Positions 21,608-34,807 of a DNA stretch of 64,000 nucleotides are shown in pieces. Source of the stretch: Eurosta solidaginis (taxonomy: Eukaryota; Arthropoda; Insecta; Diptera; Tephritidae); the NCBI RefSeq assembly GCF_040869045.1, contig NC_090323.1, forward strand, positions 153,036,426 through 153,100,425, written 5' to 3'. The first letter of the stretch is position 1, and each line of letters opens with the position of its first letter. The translations under genes were made by a program, and so were the position numbers. The notes below the pieces were generated by a model. The model worked only from the letters and a program-made list of their open reading frames with translations. It was not told the origin of the DNA and did no database searches.

Positions 21608-24600
21608 CAAGTAAGGAAGGCTAAGTTCGGGTGCAACCGAACATTACATATTCAGTTGAGAGCTGTGGAGACAAAGTAAGGGAAAATCACCATGTTGTAA
21701 AAAGAACCTAGGGTAACCCAGGAATGTGTTTGTATGACATGTGTATCAAATGGAAGGTATTAAAGAGTATTTTAAGAGGAAGTGCGACATAGTTCTATAG
21801 ATGGACGCCATTTAGGGATATCGCCATAAAGTGGACCAGGCCTGACTTTGAATTTGTTTGTACGACATGGGTATCAAATGAAAGGTGTTAATTAGTATTT
21901 TAAAAGGGAGTGGGCCTTAGCTCTATAGGGCCTTAGCTCTATAGGACCAGGCCTGACTCTAGAATTTGTTTGTACGACATGGGTATCAAATGAAAGGTGT
22001 TAATTAGTATTTTAAAAGGGAGTGGGCCTTAGCTCTATAGGTGGACGCCTTTTCGGAATATCGTTATAAAAGTGGACCAGGGTTGACTCTGGAATGCGTT
22101 TGTACGACATGGGTATCAAATGAAAGGTGCTAATGAGTATTTTAAAAGGGAGTGGACCTTAGTTCTATAGGTGGACGCATTTTCGAGATATAGCCATAAA
22201 GGTGGACCAGGGGTGACTCTAGAATTTGTTTGTACGACATGGGTATCAAATGAAAGGTGTTAATGAGTATTTTAAAGGGGAGTGGGTCTTAGCTCTATAG
22301 GTGGACGCCTTTTCGGGATATCGTTATAACGGTGGTACAGGGGTGACTCTAAAATGCGTTTGTACAATATGGGTGTCAAAGGAAAGGTGCTAATGAGTGT
22401 TTTAAAAGGGAGTGCGCCTTAGTTCTATGGGTGGACGCCTTTTCGAGATATTGCCATAAAGGTGGACCAGTGGTGACTCTAGAATTTGTTTTTACGATAT
22501 GGGTATCAAATGAAAGGTGTTAATGAGTATTTTAAAAGGGAGTGGGCCTTAGTTTTATAGGTGGACGCCTTTTCGAGATATCGCCATAAAGGTGGACCAG
22601 GGATGACTCTAGAATGTGTTTATACAGTATGGGTATCAAACGAAAAGTGTTAATGAGTATTTTAAAAGGGAGTGGGACTTAGTTCTATGCGTGGACGCCT
22701 TTTCGAAATATCGATATAAAGGTGGACCAGGGGTGACTCTAGAATTTGTTCGTACGATGTGGGTATCAAATTAAATGTGTTAATGAGTATTTTAAAAGGG
22801 AGTGGGCCTTAGTTCTATAGGTGGACGCCTTTTCGAGATATCGGCATAAAGGTGGACCAGGGGTGACTTTAGAAATTGTTTACGATATGGGTATCAAATG
22901 AAAGGTGTTAAAGAGTATTTTAAAAGGGAGTGGGCCTTAGTTCTATAGGTGGACGCCTTTTCGGGATATCGTTATAAAGGTGGACCAGGGTTGACTCTAG
23001 AATGCGTTTGTACATTATGAGTATCAAACGAAAAGTGATAATGAGTATTTTAAAAGGGAGTGGGCCTTAGTTCTATAGGTGGACGCCTTTTCGAGATATC
23101 GGCATAAAGGTGGACCAGGGGTGACTTTAGAAATTGCTTACGATATGGGTATCAAATGAAAGGTGTTAAAGGGTATTTTAAAAGGGAGTGGGCCTTAGTT
23201 CTATAGGTGGACGCCTTTTCGAGATATCGCCATAAAGGTGGACCAGGGGTGACTCTAGAATGTGTTTGTACGATATGGATATCAAATTAAAGGTATTAAT
23301 GAGGGTTTTAAAAGCGAGTGGTCCTTAGATGTATATGTGAAGGCGTTCTCGCGATATCGACCAAAATGTGGACCAGTTGATCCAGGAAATCATCTGTCGG
23401 GTACTGCTAATTTATTTATATATGCAATACCACTAACAGTATTCCTGCCAAGATTCCAAGGGCTGTTGATTTCGAATTGTAGAACTTTTTCATTTTCTTC
23501 TACTTAATATGGTAGGTGTCACACCCATTTTACAGTTTTTTCCAAAGTTATATTTTGTGTCAATAAACCAATCCAATTATCATGTTTCATCCCTTTTTTC
23601 ATATTTGGTATAGAATTATGGCATTTTTTCATTTTTCGTAATTTTCGAAATCGAAAAAGTGGGCGTGGTCATAGTCGGATTTCGGTCATTTTTTATACCA
23701 ATACAAAGTGTGTTCAGATAATTATGTGAACTGAGTTTAGCAGAGATATATCGATTTTTGCTCAAGTTATCGTGTTAACGGCCGAGCGGAAGGACAGACG
23801 ATCTACTGTGTATAAAAACTGGGCGTGGCTTCAACCGATTTCACCCTTTTTCACAGAAAACAGTTATCGTCCTAGAATCTAAGCCTCTACCAAATTTCAC
23901 ACGGATTGGTAAATTTTTGTTCGACTTATGGCATTAAAAGTATCCTAGACAAATTAAATGAAAAAGAGCAGAGCCACGCCCATTTTTAAATTTTCTTTTA
24001 TTTTTGTTTTTTGTTGCACCATATCATTACTGGAGTTGAATGTTGACATAATTTAATTATATACTGTAAAGATATTAACTTTTCTTTTAAACTTTGAATT
24101 TAAAAAAAAAATTTTTTTTAAAAAGTGGGCATGGTCGTTCTCCGATTTTGCTAATTTTTATTAAGCAGACACATAGCAATAAGGGTAACGTTCCTGCCAA
24201 ATTTCATCATGATATCTTCAACGGTTGCCAAATTACAGCTTGCAAAACTTCTAAATTACCTTCTTTTAAAAGTGGGCGGTGCCACGCCCATTGTCCAAGA
24301 TTTTACTAGTTTTCTATTTTGCGTCATAAGTTCAACTCGCCTACCAAGTTTCATCGCTTAATCCATATTTGGTAATGAATTATCGCACTTTTTCGATTTT
24401 TCGAAATTTTCGATATCGAAAAAGTGGGCGTGGTTATTGTCCGATATCGTTCATTTTTAATAGCTCTGAGATGAGTGCCCAAGGACCTACGTACCAAATT
24501 TCATCAAGATACCTCAAAATTTACTCAAGTTATCGTGTTAACGGACAGAAGGACGGACGGACATGGCTCAATCGTATTTTTTTCGATACTGATGATTTTG

Positions 24601-24706
24601 ATATATGGAAGTCTATATCTATCTCGATTCCTTTATACCTGTACAATCAACCGTTATCCAATCAAACTTAATATACTCTGTGAGCTCTGCTCAACTGAGT
24701 ATAAAA
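21608..24706 (-). mobile_element. H3: DINE-1/Helentron-like element with the largest repeat array
   Basis: Full-length by the ends described for H1, with left CAAGTAAGGAAGG, hairpin GTTCGG-GTGCAA-CCGAAC and right CTCAACTGAGTATAAAA. It contains about 13 central repeats (21700-23390), the most in the window, one unit being interrupted by a duplicated CCTTAGCTCTATAGG word near 21930. The unique body and a short (GGAC)n at about 24552-24565 follow. H4 begins directly at its right end without spacer. Confidence 0.82.
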
Positions 24707-26519
24707 AAGTAAGGAAGGCTGAGTTCGGGTGTAACCGAACATTACATACTCATCTGAGAGCTTTCGAGACAAACTAAGGGAAAATCACCATTTAGCAAAA
24801 TGAACCTAGGGTAGCCCTGGAATGTGTTTGTATGACATATGTATCAAATGAAAGGTGTTAACCATTATTTAAAACGTAGTGGGCCTTAGTTCTATAGGTG
24901 GACGCCTTTTCGAGATATCGCCATAAAGGTGGACCAGGGGTGACTTTAGAATTTGTTTACGATATGAGTATCAAATGAAAGGTGTTAACCATTATTTAAA
25001 ACGTAGTGGGCCTTAGTTCTATAGGTGGACGCCTTTTCGATATATCGCAATAAGGGTGGACCAGGGGTGACTCTAAAATGTGTTTGTACGATATGGGTAT
25101 CAAATTAAAGGTATTATTGAGGGTTTTAAAAAGGAGTGGCTCTTAGTTGTATATGTGACGGCGTTTTCCAGATATCGACAAAAATGTGGACCAGGGTGAT
25201 CCAGAACATCTTCTGTCGGGTACCGCTAATTTATTTATATATGTCATACCACGAACAGTATTCCTGCCAAGATTCCAAGGGCTTTTGATTCCGCCCAACA
25301 GAACTTTTTCATTTTCTTCTACTTAAGATGGTAGGTGTCACACCCATTTTACAAAGTTTTTTGTAAAGTTATATTTTGCGTCAAAAAACCAATCCAGTTA
25401 CCATGTTTCATCTCTTTTTTCATATTTGGTACAGAATTATGGCATTTTTTTTTTTATTTTTCGTAATTTTCGATATCGGAAAAGTGGGCGTGGTTATAGT
25501 CGGATTTCGGCCATTTTTTATACAAAGATAATGATCAGATAAGTACGTGGACTAAGTTTAGTAAAGATATATCGTTTTTTCCGCCAGTTATCGTGTTAAC
25601 GGCCGAGCGGAAGGACAGACGGCCGACTGTGTATAAAAACTGGGTGTGGCTACAACCGATTTCGCCCATTTTCACAGACAACAGTTATCGTCATGGAATC
25701 TATGTTCCTACCAAATTTCACATGGATTGGTAAATTTTTATTCGACTTATGGCATTAAAAGTATTCTAGACGAATTAAATGAAAAAGGGCGCAGTTACGC
25801 CCATTTTGAAATTTTCTATTATCTTTGTATTTTGTTGCATCATTTCATTACTGGAGTCGAATGTTGACATAATTTACTTTTATACTGTAAAGATATTAAA
25901 TTTTTTGTTAAAATTTGACTTAAACAATTTTTTTTTTAAAAGTGGGCGTGTTCGTCATCCGATTTTGCTAATTTTAATTTAGCACACATACAGTAATAGG
26001 AGTAACGCGCCTACCAAATTTCATCACGATATCTTCAACGACTGCCGAATTACAGCTTCCAAAACTTTTAAATTTCCTTCTTTTAAAAGTGGGCGGTGCC
26101 ACGCCCATTGTCCAAAGCTTTTCTAATTTTCTATTTTGCGTTATAAGGTCAACGCACCTACCTAGTTTCATCGCTTTATCCGTCGTTGGTAATGAATTAA
26201 CGCACTTTTTCGGTTTTTCGAAATATTAGATATCAAAAAAGTGGGCGTGGTTGTAGTCCGATTTCGTTCATTTTAAATAGCGATCTGAGATGAGCACCTA
26301 GGAACCTACATACCAAATTTTATCAAGATACCTCAAAATTTACTCAAGTTATCGTGTTTACAGAGGGACGGACAGATGGACGGACGGACGCACGGACGGA
26401 CATGGCTAAATTAATTTCTTTTTTCACCCAGATCACTTTGATATATAGAAGTCTATATATATATCGATTAGTTTATGCCGTTACGGATTATCGTTATGCG
26501 GGCCCATTGAGAAACACAG
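24707..26519 (-). mobile_element. H4: DINE-1/Helentron-like element, divergent 5' end
   Basis: Begins AAGTAAGGAAGG immediately after the TATAAAA of H3. Only three central repeats precede the unique body. The (GGAC)n tract at 26365-26402 has variants GGACAGAT and GGACGCAC. The last ~90 bp differ from the other copies: the usual ACCAACCGTTATCC and AGCTCTGCTCAACTGAG are absent and the sequence ends ...GAGAAACACAG against H5. It is either truncated by H5 or a variant terminus. Confidence 0.78.
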
Positions 26520-29501
26520 TTTTATACTCAGCTGAGCAGAGCTCACAGGGTATATTAACTTTGATTGGATAACGGTTGGTTGTACAGGTATAAAGGAATC
26601 GAGATAGATAAAGACTTCCATATATCAAAATCATCAGTATCGAAAAAAAATTTGATTGAGCCATGTCCGTCCGTCCGTTAACACGATAACTTGAGTAAAT
26701 TTTGACGAAATTTGGTATGTAGGTTCCTGGGCGCTCGTCGCATATCGCTATTTAAAATGAACGATATCGGACTATAACCACGCCCACTTTTTCGATATCG
26801 AAAATTTCGAAAAATCGAAAAAGTGCGATAATTCATTACCAAAGACGGCTAAAGCGATGGAACTTGGTAGGTGGGTTGAACTTATGACGCAGAATAGAAA
26901 GCAAGTAAAATCTTGGACAATGGGCGTGGCACCGCCCACTTTTAAAAGAAGGTAATTTAGAAGTTTTGCAAGCTGTAATTTGAAAGTCGTTGAAGATATC
27001 ATGATGAAATTTGGCAGGAACGTTACTTGTATTACTATATGTATACTTTATAAAAATTAGCAAAATAGGAGAACGACCACGCCCACTTTTTAAAAAAAAT
27101 TTTTTTAAAGTGAAATTTTTACAAAAAAATTAATATCTATACAGTATAAAAGTAAATTATGTCAACATTCAACTCCAGTAATGATATGATGCAACAAAAT
27201 ACAAAAATAAAAGAAAATTTCAATTTGGTAGCGGCTTAGATTCTAGGACGATAACTGTTTTCTGTGAAAAAGGGCGAAATCGGTTGAGCCACGCCCAGTT
27301 TTTATACACAGTAGATCGTCTGTCCTTCCGCTCGGCTAACTTGACCAAAAATCGATACATCTTTACTAAACTCAGTTCATATAATTATCTGAACACACTT
27401 TGTATTGGTATAAAAAATGGCCGAAATCCGACTATGATCATGCCCACTTTTTTGATTTCGAAAATTACGAAAAATGAAAAAAATGCCATAGTTCTATACC
27501 AAATACGAAAAAAGGGATGAAACATGGTAAGTTCATTGGTTTATTGACGCAAAATATAACTTTAGAAAAAAACTTTGTAAAATGGGTGTGACACCTACCA
27601 TATTAAGTAGAAGAAAATGAAAAAGTTCTACAAGGCGAAATCAACAGCCCTTGGAATCTTGGCAGGAATACTGTTAGTGGTATTGCATATATAAATAAAT
27701 TAGCAGTACCCGACAGATGATTTGCTGGATCACCTGGTCCACATTTTGGTCGAAATCTCGAAAACGCTTTCACATATACAACTACCACCACTCCTTTTTA
27801 AAATTGTTATTAATACCAGGCATGCTTAACGAACGAAACGATATCATTTCGTTACGATAATCAACGCTAATAAACGAAACGAAGTCACTTCGTTTCGTTT
27901 ATTAACGTTAAGAACGTCAAATTAACGTTAATTTGACGATCTTAACGTTAATAAACGAAACGAAGTGACTTCGTTCCGTTTATTAGCGTTGATTATCGTA
28001 ACGAAATGATATCGTTTCGTTCGTTAAGCATGCCTGATTAATACCTTTAATTTGACACCCATATTGTACAAACACATTATAGAGTCATCCCTGGTCCACC
28101 TTTATGGCGATATCTCGAAAAGGCGTCCACCTATAGAACTACGGCCCACTCCCTTTTAAAACACTCATTATCACCTTTCATTTGATACTCATAATGTACA
28201 AACGCATTCTAGAGTCAACCCTGGTCTACCTTTATAACGATATCCCGAAAAGGCGTCCACCTATAGAACTAAGGCCCACTCCCTTTTAAAATATTCATTA
28301 ACACCTTTCATTTGATACCCATATCGTACAAACAAATTCTAGAGTCACCCCTGATCCACCTTTATATCGATATTTCGAAAGCGCGTCCTCCCATAGAACT
28401 AAGGCCCTCTCCCTTTTAAAATACTCATTAGCACCTTTCGTTTGATACCCATATTGTATAAACGCATTCTAGAGTCATCCCTGGTCCACCTTTATGGCGA
28501 TATCTCGAAAAGGCGTCCACCTATATTGTACAACTAAGGCCCACTCCATTTTAAAATACTCATTAGCACCTTTCGTTTGATACCCATATTGTATAAACAC
28601 ATTATAGAGTCATCCCTGGTCCACCTTTATGGCGATATATCGAAAAGGCGTCCACCTATAAAACTAAGGCCCACTCCCTTTTAAAACACTCATTATCACC
28701 TTTCATTTGATACTCATAATGTACAAACGCATTCTAGAGTCAACCCTGGTCTACCTTTATAACGATATCCCGAAAAGGCGTCCACCTATAGAACTAAGGC
28801 CCACTCCCTTTTAAAATATTCATTAACACCTTTCATTTGATACCCATATCGTACAAACAAATTCTAGAGTCACCCCTGATCCACCTTTATATCGATATTT
28901 CGAAAGCGCGTCCTCCCATAGAACTAAGGCCCTCTCCCTTTTAAAATACTCATTAGCACCTTTCGTTTGATACCCATATTGTATAAACGCATTCTAGAGT
29001 CACCCCTTGTCCACCTTTATGGCAATATCTCGAAAAGGCATCCACCCATAGAACTAAGGCCCACTCCCTTTTAAAACACTCATTAACACCTTTCGTTTGA
29101 CACCCATATTGTACAAACGTATTCTAGAGTCACCCCTGGTCCACCTTTATAACGATATCCCGAAAAGGCGTCCACCTATAGAGCTAAGGCCCACTCCCTT
29201 TTAAAATTCTCATTAACACCTTTCATTTAATACCCATGTCGTACAAACAAATTCTAGAGTCACTCCTGGTCCACCTTTATGGCGATGTCTCGAAAAAGCG
29301 TCCACTTATAGAACTAAGGCCCATGCCCTTTTAAAATATTCATTAGCACCTTTCATTTGATACCCATATCGTACAAACAACACATTACAGGGTTACCCTA
29401 GGTTCATTTTCCTACATGGTGATTTTCCCTTATTTTGTCTCCATAGCTCTCAACTGAGTATGTAATATTCGGTTACACCCAAACTTAGCCTTCCTTACTT
29501 G
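26520..29501 (+). mobile_element. H5: DINE-1/Helentron-like element, opposite orientation
   Basis: The only copy in plus orientation. It starts TTTTATACTCAGCTGAGCAG (26520), contains (CCGT)n, the unique body and about 11 central repeats, and ends with the weakened hairpin ATTCGG-TTACAC-CCAAAC and CCTTCCTTACTTG (29489-29501), then T-rich DNA. A block of about 310 bp in the central repeats (28161-28475) is repeated at +525 bp. A 220-bp palindrome is inserted at 27817-28036. Together with H4 it forms a head-to-head inverted pair. Confidence 0.82.
27817..28036. mobile_element. 220-bp palindromic hAT-type MITE
   Basis: Starts CAGGCATGCTTAACGAACGA and ends with its exact inverse. It is flanked by the 8-bp direct repeat ATTAATAC (27809-27816 and 28037-28044), where other H copies have ATTAATACC only once on the matching strand. 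The entire element is one inverted repeat with a few mismatches, and the centre is the perfect palindrome GTCAAATTAAC/GTTAATTTGAC. A CAG...CTG terminus with an 8-bp duplication is the hAT signature. It has no coding capacity. Confidence 0.9.
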
Positions 29502-29760
29502 TTTTTAATTCAGGAGAGTCTTTAGTTGTTCCATGTGCAAATTTTAAGCCGAATTTCAAAAGCAACGAATATTGATAATGATTTTTAGCCTGGGCCTGAG
29601 GAGACAATAAAAACATCAAACAAAATTGTATGCATATAATCCGAAATCGTAAAGTTTTCGTGGTGACACTGATGATGATTAATGTCCAGAACATCTTCCA
29701 ACAATGCCACCAACTCTGTATCAAAGTTCAGATTATTAAAACGACTTCGATATCGGTACC
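29502..29760. other. Interval between H5 and the hAT gene
   Basis: About 260 bp, probably the 5' non-coding part of the hAT element below, although I could not find a matching CAGGG-type 5' terminus. Confidence 0.4.
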
Positions 29761-31884
29761 GTGAATAATGAGTTTTTGCGATCTGAAGAAGTCAAAGAAA
29801 TAATTCGTCGAGGTCATCAAAAGTGCCCTGTTATTTTTCCACGTGATTGTCATGACGAGGCATTTCCTACCTCGTTGTTAAACGGAATCTTGCAAAATGG
29901 AGAGAAAGTGGAGCGTGACTGCTTGATGTGGAATGCCAGTAGCAATGCTTTTTATTGCCTTCCTTGTCGTCTGTTAAGCACCAATACTTTAAATCGACCT
30001 AAAGTTTGTTGTCCTGGCGGATATTAGAAATTCCACGTATGGAAGGAGCTATACGATAAACTGCCATCACACGAAAATATTCAAGATGACATTAAATGTT
30101 ATATTCAATGGCGATCTTCACAAAATCTAATTCAAAACGAGGCTACAATTGATACACTTATCAATGAACAGCTGATCACTGAAACTCAAAAGTGGAAAGA
30201 AATTGTGTATAGAACTTTGGATACTATTTTATTTTTGGCTGAAAGAGGCCTAGCTCTCAGAGGCGAAAGTATATATCTTGGTGAACGAAACAACGGACAT
30301 TTTTTGGGCATCTAAAATCTCATAAGCCATTATAATTCGATACTTAAAGATCATTTGGAGAAAGTTAGGATTTCACAACAGCAGCACAAAAGTTTACAAG
30401 TTCACTCTTCCCCAGATATTCAGAACGAGTTTATAGAAATTTGTACAAAGCACGTGAGGCAAACTATATTAGATCAAGGCAAGAAAGCCAATTATTTTGC
30501 TGTTGTCGTTGATGCTATGCCAGATGCTAGGCACGTTGACTACGTTCATTTTGCGCTATCTCCATTTCAATTCGAAAGCAACAAATTTTACAATTCAAGA
30601 ACGGTTTTTGGCTTTCGTGAATTGTAACCAAAAAAGTGGTCAGAAAATCGCTGATCTAATTTGCCATACTCTAGGTAAACATGAAATCCCATTAAAAGAT
30701 TGTCGTGCACATGGGTACGATAAAGGTGCCAATATGAAAGGAGCTTACAACGGAGCACTACGTCACATTCTCGACAAAAACTCGAATGCTGATTACTCGC
30801 TTTGTGCAACCCACAGTCTTAATTTATGTGGTGTTGATGCTGCAGAATGTTGTACGGCTGCAAATACTTTCTTCGGAGTTGTACAAAAATGTTTTACTAT
30901 TTTCAGCAGCACTCCACAATGATCGGACATCCTCAAAAAAAAAAAAATGTACCAAGCTCTCTTCATAGTCTTTCAGCCAAAAGCCAAATTTGACTGCGCA
31001 AACATACGGCGATGTTACCGGCATTATCAAGTACATCAACAAGTTCGAATGTATCTTGCTGTCCTCAATTTGGTTCAAAATACTGACTACCATTAATGAA
31101 AGAAACGTGGTCCTCCATGCTAGAGACGCCACTATAGATGTTGAAGTCCGACATTCAGATGCCTTATTAGGTGACTTGAAGTTGATCAGGAACCAATGGG
31201 AAACAATTTTAAACGAATGCAAAACAGTTGCTTTTCAATTGAACATCTCGCCAAAGTTTCCGGACATTCGAAAAAGAAACCCCAAAAGACGTTCTGAAGA
31301 TAATTTAAATGAGATGATTACGGATGATTCAGAGTCTGATTTTAAAAACAATACATTCCTGGTGATCATTGATTCGGTATCAACTGGCATTACTGAACGA
31401 TTTGCAGCTATGAGAAATTTGAGCGATACGTTTTCCTTTTTGTGGCAATTTGAAGACACGGATGAATCTACGGTTCGGGCGAGCGCGGCAAAATTTGTCG
31501 AAAAATACAAGTCGGGCATTTCTCAAAGCTTAGAATGCGAAATAATTCACTTGAAACACATTTACGAAGCAAATTTTTTTAAAGGTCTGTCACCATTGGA
31601 ATTGCTAAATGACATCTACAAATGTTCAAAACATGTATTCGATTTTCCCCAACATTTGTGTTGCTTTACGTATCTTTTGCACTATACCTGTCACTGTAGC
31701 TAGTGCAGAACGTTCCTTCAGCGTCCTTTCAAGAATCAAAAGCTTTCACAGATGGTGTTCATCTAAAGAGCGAGTTTTAGGACTTGCCACGCTTTGTGTT
31801 GAATCCGTTTTGGAAAGACAGTTAAAATTTGATATTATTATAAAAAAAATTGGGACGAAAAAAGCAAGAAAATCCACTCTTTGA
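29761..31884 (+). pseudogene. Dead hAT transposase (ZMYM1-like, with DUF4371-type and dimerisation regions)
   Basis: A transposase of the hAT class would cut and paste its element in the nucleus. The N-terminal part (29761-30027) has a Cys pattern, DCLMWN and YCLPCRLL, like TTF/MYM-type zinc fingers. The reading continues in the same frame through stops TAG 30025-30027 and TAA 30313-30315. It includes ANYFAVVVDAMPDA (first catalytic Asp region, about 30490), then shifts frame near 30550 into RFLAFVNCNQK, DCRAHGYDKGANM and ATHSLNLCGVDAA. A TGA at 30920 and an A-run at 30937-30950 break it again. The C-terminal part (30990-31884), with one more shift near 31645, ends with the hAT dimerisation motif VASAERSFSVLSRIKSF. 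At least two stops and three frameshifts make it non-functional. Confidence 0.9.
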
Positions 31885-32261
31885 TATCCGAACCTTCTAT
31901 TTTGAATAATTAAAATTTATAATCATCATTAAATTTATCAGAAATGTATTGAAATGTACAAATAAATAGAACAGATTATTTGAAACAATATGTGGCTGTT
32001 AAAAGAGAATTTTATTCCTACGTTACAATAAAATAGTATAAATAGTAAATATTCTGTGTTAATTTTATTGTCAGCTCTTAGTCCAAAAATCATTTAGTTG
32101 ATGTGGCAAAATTTCGAATTTAATTTCAAATTTTAATCGATCAATAATGATTCATGAATGAGACGTCATTAATTCAAGTTAATCAAATGTATTAGTGGAT
32201 TTTTTATAGGAGGCCCGTAAATTGTTTAGTCCCGGGCCCGGATTTTCTATCTACGGCCCTG
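31885..32261 (+). mobile_element. 3' non-coding end of the hAT element
   Basis: AT-rich 3' flank that ends GGGCCCGGATTTTCTATCTA and CGGCCCTG (to 32261). Read on the minus strand this begins CAGGGCCGTAGATAG, a hAT-type terminal sequence. A partner at the 5' side was not identified, so the element is probably 5'-truncated or has a decayed 5' terminus. Confidence 0.6.
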
Positions 32262-32329
32262 GCAGCATCTCCAATTTACTTCCAGGACTTCTAGTTCCGA
32301 AATAGATTGTTATCCTCGCAATCCCCAGT

Positions 32330-32717
32330 CGGAAGGCAGCGTTAATACCATACTCCCAAGTAGAAATAAAGACTCTGGTGTAGAAGGCAATATCAGCGTT
32401 ATCTATAGACTACAATGTACTGCGCTCATACTATTATATGTTTCAAGCAAAAGTCCTCACGATTTGACAAGCCTGCCAACCTCTCAATATGCGATACATT
32501 ACTGGCAAGCCCTATCTTTTCTGACAGCCAAGCAGCAAACATACTAGGGGCCCTTTTAGTTGTGTTAAACGATATATATATCGGAGGATATGGTATGGCT
32601 GATGATCTGGTACGTAGGAGCTTGAAAATGACCAGCGTCGAAGTAGCCGTAACCCTAGGTACACCCCCCAAGAGAGAAATTCGACACTTTTATGTGAAAA
32701 AAGCTCAGAAAACGTAA
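32330..32717 (+). pseudogene. LINE RNase H domain fragment 1
   Basis: In one frame MFQAKVLTI is read around 32438, and in another IFSDSQAA (about 32515) and ADDLVRRSL (about 32600). These correspond to the conserved start, the SDSQ motif and the A-D-E/D-L-A-R-like end of the RNase H domain found at the C-terminus of I/R1/Jockey-related LINE polyproteins. The middle of the domain is deleted and the frame is broken, so it is a relic. Confidence 0.6.
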
Positions 32718-34807
32718 AAAATACCATGAGCTGGGCAATATTAAGAGTTACATGACCAGGCTACAATGAAAGAAAGCGTCGATCTTCGGGATTTAGGCAC
32801 GCATGCGAAAAAGATGGGAACTCGTAATTCGGAAAGGCACGACACTAAGAAGAACACAATTAAGATCCTTAGGAAACCTCTTTTTGGAAAATATGCGTAA
32901 ATTATCGGAAATAAGGACTCCAAATATTTTTGAATTTATAAAAACTCGGGCAGGTTGAATTACGTTATTAATGCAAAATTTTTCGTGAGTACATATCCGA
33001 TTCAACATTCTGTACGTTCAGATGAATTTCATGACGTGTAAACGGCTTTTTGTTAACAATGTGCCGTAGCCATCATACCTTTCCAACTTCCTACGATAGA
33101 GGACCGGCATCGAAAATAAGTTAAAAATTATAGTTGTCCATTAGTGTTATAACTTGCAGTTTCACTACATGGTATTAATGTTATATATACCTATGTATGT
33201 ATGTGTATCAGAGGCTTTTAAACTTTGTGGGGTTATTCAATTTGATACTCGTGGCGGCCAAAGAGTTAAAGTTGTGTTAGGTCATAGCTGCCCTGTTAGG
33301 GGAAGCTCATTAGGATAGCATGAAGGTCCGTTGTGATGCCGCTCAAAATAACGATGACGTAAGCTATAGCTACGTAGATAGTCGTTGCGTAGCAACGACA
33401 TAGTTTCGAATGAGACCGATATTAACTTTGGTTAAATCGTGTGGAGATCCAAGTGAGTCGTGACCTACTTTCGCCTTGTTCTGGCAAAAGCTGTGCAAGT
33501 AAGCATAAAATAATCGGTTATTACAACTCATCATCCTCTATACAGCTGGAGCAGGATGGGGTTTTTAAAATATATTGGTACGTGATTCCCATTGGAAAAT
33601 TAAGTCCATAAATTTTTCTAACTTATATTCTTCCGAAAACTTCATGGGCCATCTCGTCGTGTGTTATCATAGTAAGTCACATTAAGAGCGGGATCATTGT
33701 CTATCGAAAGAAGGCTTTAATTATATTTAGTTTCAAGGACTAAATCAGCAGTTGTTGCTAATGGTAACTGCGGTTGGATTCCTAAACTAAGATTAATCCT
33801 TTTTGGTTAATGTTGAATATTTAATATATGTATTTAAACAAATTTATAACATATTCAATAACCTTTGTCAACAATAACGAATCAGCTTTTAAATGCTACA
33901 ACTTCCAGTTGTTTCCTGACTCCCAAAATTAGCTAAATTTCAAATTATTTTGCCCATTTTCCTTGACACTTTACAAATCCCGAAACCTTGTTGCCTCAAG
34001 CAAAACACGCCACTGGTTTGTGTTTATAATGCATGCAATTTTATTTGACGTTCAGCATCCAAGTGCCAATTTCCGTGGTGCAATTTTTAAAAGTGTTCTC
34101 ATGTTTTGATAGTGTTGCTATCAGCGGTGCATGGAAATAAATGTGCCCCATAGAGATTAAACGCAACACACAGTAAATACCTACATACATACATATCTAT
34201 ATGTGCGCATACTTACTTACTTGGTGTAGTAGGTTCATATAAAATACAGTCCAAAATATATAATAATAAAATCGAGTAAATAACAAGAACGTCAAAACAT
34301 TTATCAATATTCTTTGCACATTACGAGCACATATGAAAAAATAATTTGACATATGTATTAGGAACGTTACGAAGCTTCGGATTTGATCGCAAAAGACCTC
34401 TCATTGCAAATTCGACTTTTATATATTGAGTCTAATCTATAAAAAGATCGGCCTCCGACCCTACCTTAGTGCATTGCCTGTCTATTGTTATACCATGTAC
34501 GGTCTCTGCCGACTCACTTAACCAGATGCCATGGATCGAACTACTTCGTAGTGTATCTTCCTTTAACTAAAGTTTCAGGTTAAAATATCTCGGTAAGATG
34601 GTCGCCAGGTGTAAAAGTCACCCTCCCCCTATTCTATATATCTGCAACTGCTTCAATAATGATAAAAGCTTACGGTTAGACTACTAGAGTGAGAGCATAT
34701 TAAACACTGTTCCTTAACTTAGAAATGAAGTATAATATTTAATCAAGGACAACAAGAGAAATTTTAGCATTATATAAATATATATATGGAAATATCTTGT
34801 CCGTGGC
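32718..34807. other. AT-rich interval, no gene recognised
   Basis: About 2.1 kb. Small features only: the perfect short hairpin GTCGTTGC-GTA-GCAACGAC near 33380, and TACATACATACATA and CTTACTTACTTGG microsatellites near 34185-34222. No coding frame of note. Confidence 0.5.

Noticed and set aside
21068..21610. 180-codon minus-strand frame
   Set aside because: Spans the 117-bp tandem repeat, whose unit length is a multiple of three; the protein repeats every 39 residues and resembles nothing known.
20895..29400. CRISPR-like regular repeats
   Set aside because: Repeat units are adjacent, long and without unique spacers, and the DNA is eukaryotic.
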